Below, one piece after another: positions 1-7,468 of a stretch of DNA of 64,000 nucleotides; the first letter of the stretch is position 1; the number at the start of each line of letters is the position of its first letter. The notes below the pieces were generated by a model, which was not told the DNA's origin, ran no database searches, and saw only the letters and a list, made by a program, of their open reading frames with translations. The stretch is from an uncultured bacterium. GTDB taxonomy: Bacteria; Nitrospirota; Thermodesulfovibrionia; Thermodesulfovibrionales; Thermodesulfovibrionaceae. The translations under genes were made by a program, and so were the position numbers. The stretch is taken from positions 1-64,000 of the forward strand of contig CALLBR010000001.1 of assembly GCA_937998865.1 (NCBI GenBank), read 5' to 3'.

Positions 1-716
1 GCCTTTACCAACTTTATTGCTTCCCTTAAGTTGATCGCACCAGTATAAATTGCCTTACCTGTTATTACACCCCAGAGTTTCGAAATCTGAGAAAGCTTTA
101 CTATGTCATTAATGTCCGAGACTCCTCCTGACGCGATTACAGGAATATCTAAGGACTCAGCAAGAGTTTTTGTTGCTTCAATATTTGGTCCTGTAAGCAT
201 TCCGTCTCTTGAAATATCAGTATATATAATTCCCCATATACCATTATTCTGCATTTTTAATGCAAGCTCTGTTGCTTTTGTCTCTGTTAATTCGACCCAA
301 CCTTTTACTGCAACAAAGCCATCCTTTGCATCAATACCTACTATAATTCTTTGAGGAAACTCTTTACAGGCTTCTTTAACAAATTCAGGATCCTGAACTG
401 CTACTGTTCCGAGAATTACTCTGTTTATACCCACCTTTATTAATAATTCAATATCTTGCAATCTTCTTATACCGCCTCCAACTTCTATTTCACCCTTGAA
501 AACTTCTCGTATTTTTTTAATGGATGGAAGATTTTTTATTTCTCCTTCTTTTGCTCCATCAAGATCTACCACATGAAGAACTTCTGCACCTTCCTCTTGC
601 CACCTAAGGGCAGCTTCTTGAGGATTCTCATAATAGACTGTTACCTCATCAAATTTTCCTTGACGAAGTCTTACACATTTACCATCTTTAAGGTCAATTG
701 CTGGAATTATGTGCAT
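1..716 (-). CDS. hisA: HisA, phosphoribosylformimino-AICAR-phosphate isomerase (3' end cut by window)
   Basis: Fourth step of histidine synthesis: an Amadori isomerisation of ProFAR to PRFAR by a cytosolic TIM barrel. The reverse strand reads MHIIPAIDLKDGKCVRL at the N-terminus, with the catalytic Asp in AIDL. Other family motifs follow: VGGGIR, a YTDISRDG stretch carrying the second catalytic Asp, and IASGGV, a phosphate-binding loop. About 238 codons are present, so only the last few residues of the usual ~240 are missing off the left edge. The ATG at 714-716 has no Shine-Dalgarno; an extended -10 lies 5 nt upstream (see 722-730). It diverges from the methyltransferase gene at 738 with a 21-bp gap. 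Assignment is firm. Confidence 0.95.
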   Translation of the reverse strand, partial: MHIIPAIDLKDGKCVRLRQGKFDEVTVYYENPQEAALRWQEEGAEVLHVVDLDGAKEGEIKNLPSIKKIREVFKGEIEVGGGIRRLQDIELLIKVGINRVILGTVAVQDPEFVKEACKEFPQRIIVGIDAKDGFVAVKGWVELTETKATELALKMQNNGIWGIIYTDISRDGMLTGPNIEATKTLAESLDIPVIASGGVSDINDIVKLSQISKLWGVITGKAIYTGAINLREAIKLVK

Positions 717-721
717 TTTTT

Positions 722-730
722 AGTATAACA
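722..730 (-). promoter_or_regulatory. Extended -10 promoter of hisA, probable leaderless start
   Basis: On the minus strand TGTTATACT (TG-N-TATACT) is followed by five A and then the hisA ATG at 716. Transcription would begin at or next to the start codon. A possible -35 TTGCAA lies at 748-753 with a long 20-nt spacer. No Shine-Dalgarno exists in the 21-bp gap. On the plus strand the overlapping TATAAC at 724-729 could serve the divergent gene at 738. Start site is inferred, not measured. Confidence 0.45.
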
Positions 731-737
731 TAACCAT

Positions 738-1337
738 ATGGATGAGCTTGCAAAAGAATATATAATTGATTTTTTTACAAAAAGATTGATTCATTTTAAG
801 AATACTCCTGAAGCTGTAGGATGGACACCTAAAGGACAAATACTTCGCTATGAAGCTGTCTTGGGACTAATAGAGCCTGAAGGTAAAAGTCTTCTTGATT
901 TTGGCTGCGGAAAAGGAGATTTTTATAGTTTCCTAAAGCAAAAAGGAATCAGTTGTAAGTATACAGGCATAGATATAAATCCTTCACTTATTGAAGTTGC
1001 TAAAAAAAATTACCCTGAGGCAGAATTTTATGTGCAAGATATTGAAAAAGAACGGTTGAATAGAAATTTTGATTATGTAGTTTCTATAGGTGTGTTTAAT
1101 CTTGCTGTTGAAGGTGTAAGGTCTACAATGCAAAATTGTCTAAAAATTCTTTTTGAGCATACTAATGAAAAAATTATTTTTACTTGTTTGAACAAGGAAA
1201 CAAAATTGAAAGATTTTTCCGTAGTCTATTTCAGTAAAGAAGAATTAGAAGCTGTCGCTAAAAAAATATCAGTGCATTATGAGATTTTTCATGATTTAAT
1301 TGAAGATGATTTATTTTTAGTATTAAAAAAATTTTAA
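738..1337 (+). CDS. Class I SAM-dependent methyltransferase
   Basis: A 199-residue protein with a Rossmann-type methyltransferase fold. Motif I is LLDFGCGKGDF near residue 52, the SAM-binding glycine loop; an acidic residue follows in YTGIDINPSLIEVA. The substrate cannot be deduced. It stands alone, divergent from hisA, and kdsD begins 250 bp downstream. The first ATG at 738 lacks a Shine-Dalgarno (preceding bases ATAACCAT); a -10-like TATAAC at 724-729 is 8 nt away, so leaderless initiation is possible but weaker than for hisA. The sequence resembles general DUF-type methyltransferases of 190-220 residues found in many phyla. Confidence 0.75.
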   Translation: MDELAKEYIIDFFTKRLIHFKNTPEAVGWTPKGQILRYEAVLGLIEPEGKSLLDFGCGKGDFYSFLKQKGISCKYTGIDINPSLIEVAKKNYPEAEFYVQDIEKERLNRNFDYVVSIGVFNLAVEGVRSTMQNCLKILFEHTNEKIIFTCLNKETKLKDFSVVYFSKEELEAVAKKISVHYEIFHDLIEDDLFLVLKKF

Positions 1338-1590
1338 AAATTCATCCCCCTAATTAATTTAGTAAGCCTCTTTTGAAAGGCTTTCATGATATATACCCTG
1401 AAAATTAAATTATTTACTCAGTCTCACGAAGCAATCTATTTTTTCTTATTTCTGATATTAAGAATCCTCCTCCTTTAGAGGGATTTATCCTTAAGAAGGA
1501 GACTTGCATAAAAGAGACAATTTAAAATATTAACCCAAAATAGAATTTAGATTTGGTATTCTTTTCCCCTAAACATGTAAAATATTATTT
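1338..1590. other. Intergenic region with small hairpins and a repeat fragment
   Basis: The 253-bp gap holds no convincing gene. Inverted repeat AAGCCT/AGGCTT at 1364-1369 and 1378-1383 (8-nt loop) could end the methyltransferase transcript, though no T-run follows. At 1426-1437 the string ACGAAGCAATCT matches the core of the degenerate repeat seen at 44488-44526. A branched inverted repeat spans 1470-1501: CTCCTT pairs with AAGGAG, enclosing GGAT-TT-ATCC. Confidence 0.4.
1553..1583 (+). promoter_or_regulatory. Candidate kdsD promoter
   Basis: TTGGTA (1553-1558) and TAAAAT (1578-1583, preceded directly by TG) are separated by 19 nt. The -10 ends 7 nt before the kdsD ATG and no Shine-Dalgarno is present, so the transcript may be leaderless. 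The spacer is longer than ideal. Confidence 0.35.
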
Positions 1591-2559
1591 ATGATGAATT
1601 TAATAGAAATTGCAAAAAGAGTCCTTACTACTGAAGCAGAATCTATAGATAAATTAAAGGAAAGAATAAATGAAAATTTTCTTAAAGCCATTGAGATTAT
1701 TCATAATTCAAAGGGTAGAGTTGTTGTTACCGGAATGGGTAAGTCAGGATTAATTGGTCGAAAGATAGCTGCCACATTAGCCTCTACTGGTACTCCCTCT
1801 TTTTTTATGCATCCTGCAGAGGCAAGTCATGGTGATTTAGGAATGGTAACTGAAGAAGATGTGGTTATTGCAATATCAAATAGTGGAGAGACAGAAGAGG
1901 TTATTAGATTAATTCCTTTTTTAAAATATTTCAATGTAAAAATAATAGCCATGACAGGAAATCTAAATTCTACTTTAGCTAAACAAGCTGATTTAGTTCT
2001 GGATGTGTCAGTATCAGAAGAAGCTTGTCCCTTTGGTTTCATTCCTACTGCTTCTACTACTGCAACACTTGCTATGGGAGATGCTTTAGCAGTGGCTTTA
2101 ATAATGCGAAATGGTTTTAAAAGAGAAGATTTTGCCTTTTTCCATCCCGGTGGGTCCTTAGGTCGAAAGATGCTTACTAAGGTCAGAGATTTAATGCATT
2201 CTGGAGAAGCTCTGCCTATAGCCTATCCAGATACGGTTATGTTAGATGCTATTCTTGAAATATCCTCTAAAAGACTGGGAGTTGTTGTCATAGTTGATAA
2301 AAATAAAAAAATTTTGGGTATAATCACTGATGGCGATGTCAGAAGAGGTGTTCAAAAATGGGGTAAGGATTTATTCGAACTTAAAGCCTCACAAATTATG
2401 ACTCCTAATCCAAAGACTATAAATGAGGAGGAACTGGCAGCTGTAGCTTTATCCATGATGCGAACATATTCAATAACAAGTCTTATTGTTCCCGATGCTG
2501 AATTTAAGCTAAAAGGAATCATTCATATTCACGATATATTGAAAAAAGGCATATTTTAA
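1591..2559 (+). CDS. kdsD: KdsD/KpsF-type arabinose-5-phosphate isomerase
   Basis: Converts ribulose 5-phosphate to arabinose 5-phosphate, the first committed step to KDO for lipopolysaccharide. At 322 residues it has the family architecture: an N-terminal SIS sugar-isomerase domain (roughly 30-170; GMGKSGLIGRKIA, HPAEASHGDLGM, ISNSGETEE) followed by two CBS domains (roughly 205-320; GIITDGDVRRG). The stop codon overlaps the start of lptF (TAATG), which ties KDO synthesis to LPS export in one operon. Two consecutive ATGs occur at 1591; the first was kept. The lack of a Shine-Dalgarno and the near -10 are described under the promoter entry. Confidence 0.93.
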   Translation: MMNLIEIAKRVLTTEAESIDKLKERINENFLKAIEIIHNSKGRVVVTGMGKSGLIGRKIAATLASTGTPSFFMHPAEASHGDLGMVTEEDVVIAISNSGETEEVIRLIPFLKYFNVKIIAMTGNLNSTLAKQADLVLDVSVSEEACPFGFIPTASTTATLAMGDALAVALIMRNGFKREDFAFFHPGGSLGRKMLTKVRDLMHSGEALPIAYPDTVMLDAILEISSKRLGVVVIVDKNKKILGIITDGDVRRGVQKWGKDLFELKASQIMTPNPKTINEEELAAVALSMMRTYSITSLIVPDAEFKLKGIIHIHDILKKGIF

Positions 2560-3614
2560 TGACCACTTTTTATAGAGCCCTTTTAAAAGAGCTACTACAA
2601 AATTTAATTCTTTCAATTGGTTTTTTAAATGCCCTTTTAATAATAGAGAAATTACTAAAACTTAGCAAAATTTTTTCTTCAGTAGGAATAGATTTACTAA
2701 ATCTTATAACTTTTATCTTTATATTACAACCACAGTTGTTTATATTTTCCATTCCCATGTCTTTACTGTTAAGTGTATTACTAACATACGGAAGAATTAT
2801 TGCTGATAATGAAATGTTAACAGCCATGGCTAGCGGAATGCCATATAAAAGAACATTTAAACCTGTCATTTATTTAGGTTTAACGGCCTTTGTACTGACT
2901 TTATTCATGAGTTTCTATTTAGCGCCTATGGGTGTAAGCCTTGTTAGACAGAAAGTCATATCTCTACTTGCTGAAAGAGCACCTTTAGGACTTGAAGAGG
3001 GAGTTTTTAATCAAGGATTTAAAGGTTTAACCATTTTTGTAAGAGAAAAACCTGATACAAGACATCTCAAAGATGTTGTTATTTTTGATGATAGAAATCA
3101 AGACAATATAATAATTATTGCCAAAGAAGGATTGATCAAGGGAAAAAAGGATAACATAATGCTTAGTTTAACTGATGGTAAAGCCTATTTTAATCGAGGT
3201 GACAATTTTAATGAACTTGTCTTTAAAGAATACCTTTTCGAACTTAATCCTAATATTGATCCTGTGGCAAAAAAAATTGGCGAATATTCTATCTTAGAAT
3301 TAATAAATCACCTTAAGATTGACGTGGCAAGAAAAATTGATTATAAGCTTGAGCTATATAAAAGAGTTACTCTACCTGTTCTCTGTATTATTAGTGTGTA
3401 TTTGACTCCTTTCTTATGTTTATTGATAGGGAAAAGTGGTAGATTAGGTGGTATCACCGTAGGACTTGGAGTTTTTACTCTTTATTATATATTTATGATT
3501 TACGGAACAAATCTTGCTAAAGCCGGGAAAATATCTCCAGAACTAGGGGCATTTTTACCAGTTTTTTTATTTTGCCTTTTAGCAATTATCTTTTACAATA
3601 AGGTTAAAGGTTAA
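2559..3614 (+). CDS. lptF: LptF-like LPS export permease (YjgP/YjgQ family)
   Basis: Inner-membrane permease of the LptB2FG transporter that extracts lipopolysaccharide and passes it to the periplasmic bridge. The 351 residues show the family layout: hydrophobic segments at about 10-30, 50-80 and 105-125, a large periplasmic beta-jellyroll region (about 130-265), then three more membrane segments to the end. The coupling-helix region around NEMLTAMASGM matches the conserved YjgP/YjgQ signature. Start ATG overlaps the kdsD stop. Which paralogue is F and which is G rests on gene order (F first, as in enterics) rather than on decisive residues. Confidence 0.88.
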   Translation: MTTFYRALLKELLQNLILSIGFLNALLIIEKLLKLSKIFSSVGIDLLNLITFIFILQPQLFIFSIPMSLLLSVLLTYGRIIADNEMLTAMASGMPYKRTFKPVIYLGLTAFVLTLFMSFYLAPMGVSLVRQKVISLLAERAPLGLEEGVFNQGFKGLTIFVREKPDTRHLKDVVIFDDRNQDNIIIIAKEGLIKGKKDNIMLSLTDGKAYFNRGDNFNELVFKEYLFELNPNIDPVAKKIGEYSILELINHLKIDVARKIDYKLELYKRVTLPVLCIISVYLTPFLCLLIGKSGRLGGITVGLGVFTLYYIFMIYGTNLAKAGKISPELGAFLPVFLFCLLAIIFYNKVKG

Positions 3615-4724
3615 ATGTTTATTAGCAGAATGTGTAAAAATTATATGGTTGATTTCATTAAAACCTTTGTTATTTTAATATTTTCTCTTTCCTTTCTTTT
3701 GTCTGTTATTGGGCTTGTAGAAAAAATAGATGATTTTTCAATCTATAAACCTCCAGGGAACTTTTTTGTGAAGTATATTTTTTATACTTTGCCTCGATAT
3801 ATTTTTTATTTGATGCCTTTTGTTACGCTCTTTAGTGCTTTGTTTATTTTTTCTATTGGTGTCAGGAATAGAGAGTTCTTAATTTTAAGCGTTGCAGGTG
3901 CAAGACTAAGAGATTCCTTGAAGCCTTTTATATGGCTTGGAATTATTATAACTATCTTAGGTTTTTTAGTAGGCGAATTACTTCAGCCTTACTATGCAAA
4001 AAAAATTAACAATATGGTTTCACAATTAACTGAAAAAGCAGAAGTCTCCATGAAAAATAATATTTATCTAAAGGGAAAGGATCAAACAATAATAAATATC
4101 GGTTCTTTTGATCAATCGAAAAGTTTTGGTAAAAATATAAGGGTTTATCAATTGAAAGATCATACTCTAATCAGGAGAATAGAAAGTAAAGAATTTGAAG
4201 TGAGAGATAATTTATGGATTTTTAAAGATGTAACAATTTATGATTTTATTTCAGGTAAAATTGAAAGGCTTCCCAGCATGTCTTATCCAGTAAATTTTAG
4301 AATATCTCTTGCTGCTTATAGAGATTTAAAAAAAATAGAAGATTTCAGCCTGGGAGAACTCATAGATAAAAGAAAAGAACTAAAAAATGTAGGTCTAAGC
4401 AATCCTAAAATAGATACAGACATAAGCGGAAAGTTATCTTACAATTTTGTTTCTTTATTTATGTTATTTCTTGGAATATCCTTGCCTTTAGGTGCTTATG
4501 AAAAAATTTCTCCTCTTTTTTCAAAAATGAAAATTTCTTCAGGCTCTTCTTATGTAATAACTATTAGCATCGGATTAATAATAACTCTATTGTACTGGTT
4601 GGTATATTCCTTTTTCATGTTTGTAGGGTATTCTAAGATATTACCTCCTTTTTTAGCACCGTGGATTACTCCCCTTATTTTTGGTTTTATTTCTTTAAAA
4701 CTTTTCTCTTCTATCAGAGAATAA
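3615..4724 (+). CDS. lptG: LptG-like LPS export permease (YjgP/YjgQ family)
   Basis: Second YjgP/YjgQ permease, 369 residues, immediately after lptF with no gap. It has the same topology: N-terminal membrane helices, the NREFLILSVAGARLRD stretch corresponding to the coupling helix, a periplasmic domain of about 140 residues and three C-terminal helices. With LptF it should form the heterodimeric membrane part of the LPS transporter; no lptB ATPase or lptA/C is in this window. The gene ends 7 bp from the convergent YdcF-like gene and I see no terminator between them, so the two transcripts may overlap. Confidence 0.87.
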   Translation: MFISRMCKNYMVDFIKTFVILIFSLSFLLSVIGLVEKIDDFSIYKPPGNFFVKYIFYTLPRYIFYLMPFVTLFSALFIFSIGVRNREFLILSVAGARLRDSLKPFIWLGIIITILGFLVGELLQPYYAKKINNMVSQLTEKAEVSMKNNIYLKGKDQTIINIGSFDQSKSFGKNIRVYQLKDHTLIRRIESKEFEVRDNLWIFKDVTIYDFISGKIERLPSMSYPVNFRISLAAYRDLKKIEDFSLGELIDKRKELKNVGLSNPKIDTDISGKLSYNFVSLFMLFLGISLPLGAYEKISPLFSKMKISSGSSYVITISIGLIITLLYWLVYSFFMFVGYSKILPPFLAPWITPLIFGFISLKLFSSIRE

Positions 4725-4731
4725 TATAGAT

Positions 4732-5451
4732 TTACTTATGAAAAGAAAGGATCGAAAGCGCAATGTATTCTCTAATTGCTTTAGTTGAATTAAAAAGATT
4801 ACTAATTTTTGGTAAAAAACTGTAAAGATTATAGTGGAAATTTCTTTTAAAATCAGTAGGATAGGGAATCACTTCAAGTTCTGTTTTACTAAACAAAAGA
4901 AAGGCTCTTTTCATATGATAAGCAGAAGTAACAAGCAGAATCCTCTGTATTCCTAATTCTTTGCAGATTTTTTCTACAAAAATGGCATTTTCATGAGTAT
5001 CTCTACTATTTGATTCCTCAATTATTCTCTCTTCTCTTACATTTAGTTTTCTAAGAAATTGAGTCATCAATTTAGCTTCCTTTTTATTTCCCTCATAAGC
5101 ACCACCTGTTATGATTATGGGAATTTTATACTTTTCATGGATTATGTAAGCAGTTAAGACTCTATTAAGGGAGTCTTCATTGAGATAACCTAATTTATAA
5201 ACACCTCCGCCTAAAACAACTATTGCTTGAGCTTCTATTTTTTCTGGTATGGAGAAAGAGTTTTCCAAAGGAGAAAGAAGGAAGTCTGCAAAAGGTTCAA
5301 TAGATAGCAAGTAGGTAAAAATAGCAAAAAGCAAAGAGAGATAAAAGGGGATTTTCTTTTTTTTAAAAAGAACTGCGAAGATTAGAAAAACAATAACGAA
5401 AATACCGGGAGGAATGACTAAGGATGTGATTAATTTTTTAATAAAAAACAT
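4732..5451 (-). CDS. YdcF/ElyC-like DUF218 membrane protein
   Basis: Two N-terminal hydrophobic segments (about residues 5-30 and 35-55) are followed by a DUF218 domain with AIVVLGGGVY, IITGGAY, EESNSRDTHENA and LVTSAYHMKRA. These are the hallmark motifs of the SanA/YdcF/ElyC family, linked to envelope and undecaprenyl-phosphate homeostasis; the biochemical activity is not settled. I chose the ATG at 5451 (239 residues): it lies just after the yraN TGA and is preceded by GAGGGGAA. A start 8 codons earlier would overlap yraN by 17 nt. Last gene of the fba-pfkA operon. Confidence 0.8.
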   Translation of the reverse strand: MFFIKKLITSLVIPPGIFVIVFLIFAVLFKKKKIPFYLSLLFAIFTYLLSIEPFADFLLSPLENSFSIPEKIEAQAIVVLGGGVYKLGYLNEDSLNRVLTAYIIHEKYKIPIIITGGAYEGNKKEAKLMTQFLRKLNVREERIIEESNSRDTHENAIFVEKICKELGIQRILLVTSAYHMKRAFLLFSKTELEVIPYPTDFKRNFHYNLYSFLPKISNLFNSTKAIREYIALSILSFHK

Positions 5452-5458
5452 TTTCCCC

Positions 5459-5794
5459 TCAAAAGGCATTCTCAATGTGAAGTATTTCTTTATCTCTAAT
5501 CGCGATTACATCAAATCTTACAGGAGAGTCTTTTCCTATTTTGCTCAGATAGTAAAGAGCTAATTTTTTTAATTTTTCTCTTTTTTTGTTATCTACAGCT
5601 AAGGAAGGATCACCAAAAATATCAGTCATCCTTCTCTTTACTTCCACAATGACTATGTAGCCTCTGTCTTTAGCTATTATGTCTATCTCTCCGAAAGGAG
5701 TTCTATAGTTTGTGGCGATAATTTTAAAGCCTTTCTCTGAGAGATATTTCTTCGCTAAAAGTTCTCCTTCCTTACCTGTCTTTATTCTTTCCAT
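5459..5794 (-). CDS. yraN: YraN family (UPF0102) putative endonuclease
   Basis: 111 residues with the PD-(D/E)XK-like core of the family: GKEGELLAKKYL at the N-terminus, NYRTPFGEIDIIAKD and VIVEVKRR, giving the E...D...E-x-K arrangement. Its exact cellular role is unknown; it is often near ribonuclease HII or signal peptidase genes, but not here. The ATG overlaps the 3' end of the Toprim gene by 13 nt, so the two are likely translationally coupled. Confidence 0.88.
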   Translation of the reverse strand: MERIKTGKEGELLAKKYLSEKGFKIIATNYRTPFGEIDIIAKDRGYIVIVEVKRRMTDIFGDPSLAVDNKKREKLKKLALYYLSKIGKDSPVRFDVIAIRDKEILHIENAF

Positions 5795-6237
5795 TCCCTT
5801 ACAGCTAGAGATTTTCCTGAAATTCTATGAAAAAGTGAAGGAATTTGTTCTATTTCAGATATCTCTTTCTGACAAAGAATTTTTAAAATTTCCCGGAAAG
5901 CAGCAAAGTCTTCCCACATTCCTTGAAGATTTTCTCCTATTTTTGAGTAGAGCTCTTCTCCTTTTTCATCCCAATCAATAAGTAACACAACTTTTTCAAA
6001 ACGGTTAGCAATACTCTCTGAGAATTCATATAAAGATTTACCACTATGAAGAGTTATAATCTCACCATCGAAACCCATCTCTACAAGGGCCTTTTTATCC
6101 TTTTTGCCTTCTACAATTATAGGAATCCTCTTATTTATCTCATATAGATAATGTAAAACTTCTCTTATTTTTTCAGATCTTTCAAAATCTATAGGAACAA
6201 ACTCTTTCTTAACTCTTTTCTTTTCAGGTTGTGACAT
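5782..6237 (-). CDS. Small stand-alone Toprim-domain protein
   Basis: 151 residues. After a basic N-terminus the central part reads IIVEGKKDKKALVEMG, with the conserved Toprim Glu, then VVLLIDWDEKGEE, a DxD-type metal site. This matches single-domain Toprim proteins related to RNase M5 and primase cores, which cleave or nick nucleic acid with metal ions. No partner domain is fused. It overlaps the pfkA 3' end by 14 nt and yraN by 13 nt. The pairing of a Toprim protein with a YraN nuclease fold is notable; substrate unknown. Confidence 0.75.
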   Translation of the reverse strand: MSQPEKKRVKKEFVPIDFERSEKIREVLHYLYEINKRIPIIVEGKKDKKALVEMGFDGEIITLHSGKSLYEFSESIANRFEKVVLLIDWDEKGEELYSKIGENLQGMWEDFAAFREILKILCQKEISEIEQIPSLFHRISGKSLAVREWKE

Positions 6238-7459
6238 AGAAAAATTTTTCCTTAAATCTATCTTCAGTTATTCCACTTATTTTTGCTAAGGCTTTTAGGC
6301 GTTCTCCTTCAAAGTCTTCTCTTTCAAGTCTTATCATATATTTTCTTCCTACTTCATAGTTTTCAGAATTAATATCAACCTTTCTAATTTTTACTTTTCC
6401 TGTTTTATATTCAATGAGCTCAACAAAGGGAATGGGGCGAAGGTGTCCTTCTTCAAAGGTTATCATAGCACCGGTGCCTCCTCTGAGTAGATACCGTACC
6501 GCTCCATAACCCAAGTTTCTAGTATATTCAATATCATAAGGGATTGGATCTGCTGATCTGAGTTCGTATCCTATGTTTTTATCAACAATTGTGATTTTAA
6601 TGCCCATTTCTTCAAGAGTTTTCTTTACAAAATTTTTCATTATTCTTCCAAGTTGAATCTCACTGAGACGAACCCTTCCTGTTTCATCTCTTTCCAGTTG
6701 CTCGTATTCGCTTAATTCCTCAGGATCAAACTTTTCTGAAAGCCCTTCTGCCATAATAGCAACTCCATGATCCCTACCCATGCTTAATCTTTTGATTATG
6801 GCACCTGTAAGTATGTCTGCTACTTTACGAAAAGAAATTTTTTCCTCAGGAAACTCTTCAGGAATTATGGTAAGAGTTGCACCTGCAGCTTTTCCCACTC
6901 CCAAAGCTAAATGACCAGTGTGTCTTCCCATTATAGTTAAGAAATACCATCTTGCCGTCACTTTAGCGTCTTCCATTATGTTTTTTACTATCTCAACTCC
7001 CCAATGCCTAGCTGTTTCGTATCCAAAGGTTGAAGCACCACCTGGAAGAGGAATATCATTGTCAATGGTTTTTGGAACATGGACAACGTTTATTTCACCT
7101 CTTGCTTCTCTTTCAATCCAGTTTGCCATAAAGAGGGTTCCGTCTCCGCCAATGGTTATAAGATATTTAATTTCTAATTTTTTTAAAGTTTCCATCAAAA
7201 TAGGAAATCGTTCCTTTACTCTTTCAACATGTTCACGGGATGTTCTTAAAATTGACCCACCCTTTGTATGTATTCTTGAAACATCATCTACACTAAGGGG
7301 TAAACCACATTGAAGATCGCCATCAAAAAGAGGCTTGAATCCTCCTTTAATTCCAATTACTTTTTTACCCTGATTAATTGCTTCAATTGTTGCAGCACTA
7401 ATAGTTCCATTTATTCCAGGTGCAGGTCCTCCACCAACGATGATTCCCAAGGTTTCCAT
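6224..7459 (-). CDS. pfkA: 6-phosphofructokinase, PfkA family with mixed ATP/PPi signature
   Basis: Phosphorylates fructose 6-phosphate to fructose 1,6-bisphosphate. The 411-residue protein carries GGGPAPGING (residues 9-18), IGGDGT (103-108), VPKTIDND (128-135) and IMGRHTGHLALG. The glycine after GGD is typical of ATP-using enzymes, while Lys130 in PKTIDND is typical of PPi-linked enzymes; the same pair occurs in the 'clade X' ATP-PFKs such as the trypanosome enzyme. Phosphoryl donor therefore cannot be fixed by sequence alone. Located 9 nt after the aldolase gene, whose stop codon TAG is part of its Shine-Dalgarno TAGGAGG. Confidence 0.9.
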   Translation of the reverse strand: METLGIIVGGGPAPGINGTISAATIEAINQGKKVIGIKGGFKPLFDGDLQCGLPLSVDDVSRIHTKGGSILRTSREHVERVKERFPILMETLKKLEIKYLITIGGDGTLFMANWIEREARGEINVVHVPKTIDNDIPLPGGASTFGYETARHWGVEIVKNIMEDAKVTARWYFLTIMGRHTGHLALGVGKAAGATLTIIPEEFPEEKISFRKVADILTGAIIKRLSMGRDHGVAIMAEGLSEKFDPEELSEYEQLERDETGRVRLSEIQLGRIMKNFVKKTLEEMGIKITIVDKNIGYELRSADPIPYDIEYTRNLGYGAVRYLLRGGTGAMITFEEGHLRPIPFVELIEYKTGKVKIRKVDINSENYEVGRKYMIRLEREDFEGERLKALAKISGITEDRFKEKFFYVTT

Positions 7460-7468
7460 ACAAGCCTC

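Noticed and set aside
5452-5475. Upstream start for the YdcF-like gene (8 extra codons).
   Set aside because: It would overlap yraN, whereas the ATG at 5451 follows the yraN stop with GAGGGG just before it.
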